NCBI RefSeq assembly: GCF_032884065.1
Contig: NC_088875.1
Coordinates: forward strand, 41,243,402-41,307,401
Length of the DNA stretch: 64,000 nucleotides
Direction: 5' to 3'
Origin: Artemia franciscana
Taxonomy: Eukaryota; Arthropoda; Branchiopoda; Anostraca; Artemiidae
A program made the translations under genes and the position numbers. Each line of letters starts with the position of its first letter. Positions within the stretch are counted from its first letter, which is position 1. The notes under the pieces are model-generated. The model worked only from the letters and a program-made list of their open reading frames with translations. It had not been told where the DNA came from and searched no databases. Below, piece after piece: positions 33,600-64,000 of this stretch.

Positions 33600-34490
33600 A
33601 CAATTTATCTAAAAAAAAAACCCGTAATACAAGTAATTATGACTAGTCCAAAGGGAGGGCAAAAAGAAATATTTCGTGTGCTTGCAGATGCAACTTCGAT
33701 AGTTTTTAGCATTAGTAGGCGAAAAGACCAAAGGGCACAAGAGCGTGCACACGCGGGACAAGAATACACTATAAGCCTGATAGGACATGACAATCAAACT
33801 TGAAACCTAGCGCAACAAAGAGACCTTCCGCTTTCTTAGGTTTACTAACAAAAAATTACTTTTGAAGTCGCCGAATAGCACACAAACTTGATCAAAATGG
33901 GACGCCGAGATACGCCAGGGTGTCTTGCATTTGTTTACCTATTTGGACACCTAACAAAAACCAGAACAACTATTATAGGTCAAAACTCAGACTTATTCTC
34001 TTTAAAATATAAGACCAATGCACTCGTATTCATTATCAATAATCTTAAAGTTTTCTTTAATTCCTGTTAATGTTTTACTAATATTTAGGACGTCTTCCCT
34101 GTATTTTGCAAGAGAGATATGAACACAGGTAAACATACAAGTGATTAGAGCCTCCCCTTCCGGCTTGGCGACAGTGTTGTTAAACAAAACAAGGCAAAGT
34201 AAGCCCACCCTGTCTAATATCTTTTCTAACTGTATACCTTTTCTAAGCGCGCTAAGCTCAACTCTCACACTTAGCTTTTTATACATATCACGCAAAGCAC
34301 AAATGATTTTTTGATAGCCAGAGTTATTACTCTCGTGCTGAACAGACAAGGCACTAAAGTCAACTAGGAATGAAAAGTTAGTGTTCAATTTACATTGTTG
34401 AACGATGCTGAGCCCAAATCGAGATGCTTGGCACAAATCGAGTCGGCACCACGAGATGTCTTTTTTACAGCTTTGCAACACACCCGGATC
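33600..34490 (-). pseudogene. Decayed LINE reverse transcriptase and C-terminal part
   Basis: One open frame (34481-34002) carries FLVDFSAL, IICALRDMYKKLSVRVELS, VGLLCLVLFN and SLAKYREDVLNISKTLTGI. The last is a YADD box with the catalytic DD changed to ED. Further down, at about 33610-33800, a second frame has LPSLWTSHNYLYYG, which fits the C-terminal region of the same LINE type. Because the catalytic residues are altered and the frame shifts, it is dead. Confidence 0.68.
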
Positions 34491-35144
34491 TTTTGACCAC
34501 TTTATTTTTTAAACATACACAATAAAGTTAACAAAAACATCTTCGTTTAGTTTAGGCAACGAAACAATAAAGACGATAGGATTTTTTTTTTAACATGGCA
34601 TTAAATGTAGCGTTTACTCTCTACCTCCCTTAAACTTTTCCATAAGATATGCGCAACTTACATAGCTAAAGAGCCCGAGGAGATTTAATCACCGATGTCT
34701 TTGAAAATTTGTGCAGAAAAAATTCAATTATTTTCAGAAAAATGAAAATAAACAAATAACATTTGTTTTAATAAGATTAATTTTTTTTATTATAACACTT
34801 TTATTAGCTTTCGCTCACTAAGGGGGCTGGGAGGAAGAGTATACAAGAGGGAGGAATTTAAATCTTTAACTAAGGATTTTCAACCATCGAGATAATAATG
34901 GTATCCTTATTATGCGTTCCAGCCTTCACACTCTAGAGGGTGCCATATGGCGCTTTACAATGGAGGAATTAAGATGTACTTAAAAGAGGCAACAGCTTTG
35001 AAATTAATCATCAAACATATCTTTGCAATCTAGCGGTAATGGTCTTGGTTAAAAAAAAGAATAATAAATAATTAATGGGATGCATGCAAACCATGCACAA
35101 AAACAGTTTCCTTCTTTTTCCACCCTAGGGGGCTCAAAACCACC

Positions 35145-35860
35145 AGTTGGAGGTTTTCAACCACGACAAATCGACTGACTATCTTATGAATTGTACTTTG
35201 GGGCATTTTGACCTTATTTGGACAAAAATTGATGTTCTGTGGAACAAAGTGGCAGGAGACATCGCTTTGCTATGGCACGGTCTCTTTTGTTACCTATAGA
35301 AGTCCTCATCTGATGGTGATTTATCAAAAAGCTTGATAATCACAGAAGCATTCATGTCACTATCAGCTGACTATTTTTGATTAAAAAACGGATCTCACTG
35401 CAGTATTCACGCTATACTTAAAAGCCCTTTGAGAAGATGAGGGGACTGAAAATCTTCTATTTGGGGTTTTAGACCATGACAAATCGATTGGCTCTATGAC
35501 TTCGTATTCTTCGGCGTATTGACCCTCTTTGGAAAAGTTTGATGATTTGAGGCACAAAATGATAGAAAATGCCACTTAGCTCTCAAGATGGGCGGAGGCC
35601 TATAGGGGTTTTAAACCATGAAAAATCTATTTGCTATCTCAGAATTTCCATTTCTAGCATTTTGACTCTCTTCAAGCAAAAATCGAAGTTTGGTGACAGA
35701 AAATGGCAGGAAATGCCAGTTTTCTGTGCGACAATCCTTTTGGATTTATGTGCTAACATATCAAACAGCTTGGGGTAACGAACTGTAAGAATGGAGCTAC
35801 AAGGCTCAATATTTGCCAAGACTCTAAAAACGGAGATTTGATATCAATCAATTCGAGTAA
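35145..35860 (+). repeat. Diverged direct repeats followed by a composite-element relic
   Basis: Three units near 35145, 35458 and 35594 share GGGGTTTTAGACCATGACAA-like starts, a CATTTTGACCCTC-like middle and AAATGGCAGGAAATGCCA-like ends. At 35765-35784 follows a decayed form of the palindrome that opens the composite element, with about 90 bases of its first module. Confidence 0.6.
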
Positions 35861-36650
35861 CAAAAACCGAAATTTCCATTGCTTACCTTAATTAGTGAAA
35901 TATATCAGGCTCCGTTAACAAATTTCTCTTCTAAAAATTATTCTTAATGTTAAATCGTAATACCGTGATACATACTATAAATAATAAACACCTCTAGTTT
36001 TCTCCTTGAAAAGACAAAAAAAGATTGTTCACTCGAGATTTAATTGCGCATTTTTTGCTTCTTTTTGTTACCCAGTTTGTTTTTTGTTGCTCAAAAAGGT
36101 CACTAGATATGGCGATTCCTTTTCAAAGAAGCCCTCTCCCAGCATGCTATTACCACTAGATCAATGCCATCACCTCGGGAGAAAAAAAGAAGAAAAAAAG
36201 GTGGTATCATACTAATTTTCCTTGTTGTTCAAGGTAGGGGAATGTAACTTTCCCAATCAGGGTTTTTAGCCATGACAATCCCAATGGGACAATTTTTATT
36301 TCGATCAAACATCGTTTTCGAGGGGTTTCAGTCTGTTTCTTGAAATTACCATAAATTTGTTTTCGCAATAAACTTTTGCTGTTAAAAATAACCGGAATAA
36401 TGGTTACCGTTCCTAAGTTATCTATAAATGACATTTTTTTCATTAGACAGTTTTCCTCAAAACACATTCTAAATTTTTGGTTACGGTCGGCCATGGTTCA
36501 CTCTTTACTAAAGCTATTATAAACCTAAGAACACCTATAAACAGCTTACACCTAATAACAAAATACGCCCTAAACACGCTCACAAGAACAAATTATTCAA
36601 ATCAAACTTTTTTAATAAGTTAGTTTCCTCAAACTTGAATTACGAACATA

Positions 36651-60671
<24,021 letters not shown>

Positions 60672-61888
60672 CTAGAACGAAACATAGACACTAGTTAATG
60701 GGTAAACTCAATAGGTATTCAACTGCTTAAAGGCACGAGGACAAGCATTAAAATTGACTTTCATAGAACCTCAGTTGGTTCTTGAGGAACTAGAACGAAA
60801 CATAGACACAATTTAATAAGTAAACTCAATAGGTATTCAACTGTTTAAAGGCACGAGGACAAGCATTAAAATCGACTTCATAGAACCCCAGCTGGTTCTT
60901 GAGGAACTAGAACGAAACATTGACACTAGTTAATGGGTAAACTCAATAGGTATTCAACTGCTTAAAGGTTCGAGGACAAGCATTAAAATCGACTTCATAG
61001 AACCCCAGCTGGTTCTTGAGGAACTAGAACGAAACATAGACACAAGTTAATAAGGAAACTCAATAGGTATTCAACTGTTTAAAGGCACGAGGACAAGCAT
61101 TAAAATTGACTTTCATAGAACCTCAGTTGGTTCTTGAGGAATTAGAACAAAATATTTACACAAGTTAATAGATAAAAAAGGGAGAAAACTTTTAATTCCT
61201 AACCAATGGTGAGATGAGATACTATAAATTTTTACGAGTTGCTATAGTTTAGCCAGTTTATTTTGTATATTGGTCATAATCAATGTGGTAAAGTGTATTT
61301 CACACAATTTGTTGTATTAAAGTCAATGGTATGTAAAACACAACTGCTTTAAAAAGACAATAGCACTCCATATGATCATGGATGCAGCAGTAATTGCAAC
61401 ATAGTAAAGAGCCAATCACGACTCACTGTAGCCGAAATTCAAAAAGCAAGTTTTTGAAGAAACTGTCTAGTACCAATAATACGGCATAGGACACTATTTT
61501 GGAAATAGTAACTGTTACGCAGAACAGTAATTTGTGATCAGGGGAAGAAATTTTTAAAAAAATTTCATAAATTTCAAGTTTTTGTTTTCTGGGTAATCGA
61601 TGTGTCTCCTTGTTTTCATTTCTATTTTCTCCGGGACGATCGCGTCCAGCAACTGGTCAAAAATTATTAAGGAGGGCTCAATATTAAGGAGATGAGAACA
61701 TAAAGAACCCTTTTATAGTAAAGAAATAGATCAAACCGAAGCAAAGTGCCATTTCGGACCGCATACTTTAACAGGAAGATTGATCAGCCGCTCGTATCTA
61801 CGCACCACGTTTTTATCTACAAAATTCGCTTAATGGCTGATTAAAATCACACTTAAATATGTCGTAAAAAGAACAGTTCGATAGGGAT

Positions 61889-62063
61889 AAACCCTTTATT
61901 AAACAATGAGCACAATGATAAAATCTCTGGATATTTCGGTCTCATACACAGTGATGTGTTTATCTGCATTTAAAAGAGTTTATATGCTGAGGACGGTCAA
62001 TGTGTATGTTACAGAAATATTCAGAGATTTTTTCACTGTATTCACTGTTTAATAAAAGGATTT
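61889..62063. repeat. 175-bp inverted repeat (MITE-like)
   Basis: Left arm AAACCCTTTATTAAACAATG, then AAAATCTCTGGATATTTC. The right arm is its complement with few changes (GAAATATTCAGAGATTTTTT, then TGTTTAATAAAAGGATTT). About 50 bases separate the arms. Confidence 0.8.
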
Positions 62064-63389
62064 ATTCGCAATGAAATGTTATTTGTACGTCATGGGAAGG
62101 CAGTGAGGTCTTCAAGAATACCAGCTTAAAAATAAAAGTTTAGGACACCTGTCTGGTGCCCACAAGGTTTTGATTTCAAGTCCAGCTGATGGCGCGATTT
62201 TTTTTTAATTCATTGTTGTGAAAAGGAATCTTAGACAAAAGAAATTTGAAAAAAAAGAAGCAAAATAGCAGAGATAAGGAGAAAATGAAAAATTCGTGCA
62301 TCGGAAAGCTAATACTAATATATCCGTCTTAAAACTTCGCAGTTACCACAATTAACGGATATGGGTTGAGAAAAGCCAACAATTACAGCTTGAAAGTTAT
62401 TGTGTCCTGGAGACAATCCTTGCACCTTAACAACATCAAAGTACCATAATCTGCTGCATCATAATATTTTCTGACGAAACGCATGATAGGAGTGAAGTCA
62501 CTCTTCTCTAAAGAAATTGAAAAGTTACTTATATTTTACGAATAAGTTTGCTGGCCACTGTACTAAAGGAATGCAGCATGGAAGTCAAAGGCACGGTGCG
62601 TTGTAGCCCCGGGAGTAAGGCGTGGAATTATGCAAATGGACTGATAGGATGGTGGATATCAGCAGGAAACAACATTTTTTGGATGCATAGGAGTATTGAA
62701 ATTTGGACTCTCCTATCGGTATTTTCGGTTCCTCCCACCTTGTAATTAGCGCATCTTTCAACCTTTTACGGGGAGGGTAGGAGGTTAAGAGCCCGACAAC
62801 CACCCACTGTCTTGGCTGCCCTGTCTTATGTTAAATATTATATGTTCTATGGAATATTTTATCTGCAGAATCTATGGTCTAAGAATCTAGATCCGCTGGT
62901 TTAAAGAAACATTTAAATAATAGTTAGCTACAAAAGTGGTCGTATCACGAATTATATTTAAATTTTAATTTACATACCAGACACTGCGTTGATGCCTTAA
63001 TTAGCAAAAAGGCTGCAGTTCCTAATATTCAGAATTGCAATACAGTTAGAAGTAAAAGAAAAGAAAAAAGAAAAAAATATAATAAAAAAAACCAACGAGT
63101 CAAAAATACTGCTCTAAATGGTGGTGAAAATATTAAAACGAGGTTTAAATCTTTACAGCTGAAACGAAGATTGTATTACATCTTAGTTGTGCATGACGCC
63201 ACATCAGGTGTTTTTGTTTGGCATTTTTACTGTCAGTAGATTTTTGTGTACGTCTTATTTTGTTTTAGTCGTATGTTTTTGCTCCGTCTGCGTTTTATTT
63301 TTTGTAACATGATGATACATAGCTAAAAAAGATAAATCGTGTCAACTTACTCCGACCAACATAAAAGTGTTACCACAGATGATATCAAA
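62064..63389. other. Upstream of recognised L3MBTL exons, no exon found
   Basis: The missing N-terminal exon(s) of L3MBTL should lie here or beyond the window. No frame gave a convincing match. Confidence 0.4.
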
Positions 63390-64000
63390 CAGTTCGTGGT
63401 AACGAACTGTAGTAAGGAGCGACCCGGCTCAGTAGTAACCAAAACTCTAAAAAATAGAATTTTGATGCCAATACATACATCAAAAGAATCGCATTTTAAT
63501 GCTGATTTTAAATATATATGTTTCATCAAGTTTAGTCTTACCCATCAAAAGTTACGAGCCTGAGAAAATTTGCGTTATTTTAGAAAATAGGGGGAAACGC
63601 CCCCTAGAAGTCATAGAATCTTTACGAAAATCACACCATCAGATTCACCGTATCAGAGAACCCTACTATAGAAGTTTCAAGCTCCTATCTACAAAAATGT
63701 GGAATTTTGTATTTTTTGCCAGAAGGCAGATCACGGATGCGTGTTTATTTGTTTTTTTGTTTTTTTTTTTTCTTTTTCCCAGGGGTGATCGTATCGACCC
63801 AGTTGTCCTAGAATGTTGCAAGAGGGCTCATTTTAACGGAAATGAAAAGTTCTAGTGCCCTTTTTAAGTGACCAAAAAAATTGGAGGGCACCTAGGCCCC
63901 CTCCCACGCTCTTTTTTCCCAAAGTCAACGGATCAAAATTTTGATATGGCCATTTTGTTCAACATAGTCGAAAACCATAATAACTATGTCTTTGGGGATG
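63390..64000 (+). mobile_element. Composite foldback element, first module (runs off the window)
   Basis: It starts with the same perfect palindrome as at 1835 (63390-63409) and follows that copy closely through GGAGCGACCCGGCTCA, ATAGGGGGAAACGCCCCCTA and TCGTATCGACCCAGTTGTCC to the window end. Few substitutions separate the two copies, so both are young. TATCAAAC precedes the palindrome here and at 35757. Confidence 0.85.

Noticed and set aside
34002-34481. A 159-residue single-exon gene
   Set aside because: It shows the order of reverse transcriptase motifs with a damaged catalytic box, so it is a LINE remnant.
62548-62803. N-terminal exon of L3MBTL
   Set aside because: Frames here have no match to the family and no convincing splice sites in the needed phase.

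Overview
The window is AT-rich, intron-rich eukaryotic nuclear DNA that is crowded with transposable-element remains. Conserved proteins and repeat style suggest an arthropod. The foldback and SINE-like repeats resemble what I remember of brine shrimp (Artemia) DNA, but that species guess rests on recollection only. There are no bacterial-type operons, no rRNA genes and no free-standing tRNA genes.

Two real protein-coding genes were recognised, both on the minus strand and in tail-to-head order. (1) A complete PSMD7/Rpn8 gene (26S proteasome lid subunit) has five exons between 30472 (ATG) and 7374 (stop). All splice phases agree and the predicted protein is 330 aa. (2) An L3MBTL / l(3)mbt-type chromatin reader gene runs from 60671 (first recognised exon, N-terminus not found) to 36651 (stop). 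It has a Cys-rich exon, three MBT repeats, a C2HC zinc finger and a SAM domain. One short exon in the middle of the SAM domain is not found and may lie in or near a 100-N assembly gap at 39749-39848. The space between the genes (30473-36650) holds repeats and no gene I can defend.

The introns of PSMD7 (4-6.7 kb each) are filled with mobile elements: several decayed non-LTR retrotransposons, a tRNA-derived SINE in three copies, a hAT-type DNA element with a perfect 8-bp target duplication, and a family of composite elements with long foldback arms. Nesting can be read directly. In intron 3 a LINE fragment is split by the hAT element, which itself holds a composite foldback element. In intron 1 a LINE is split by a SINE and by a composite element.

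The L3MBTL gene shows a different pattern. Four of its exons have decayed extra copies of their acceptor-side ends in neighbouring introns. One of these is a five-unit tandem array of a 117-bp unit carrying a splice acceptor plus about 24 codons. This repeated duplication of exon starts in one gene is the most unusual signal here. Other notable items are a Helitron-like 3' terminus at 55491, a palindromic minisatellite at 57190-57535, and clusters of GGGRNNYYCC (kappa-B-like) sequences carried by the composite repeats.
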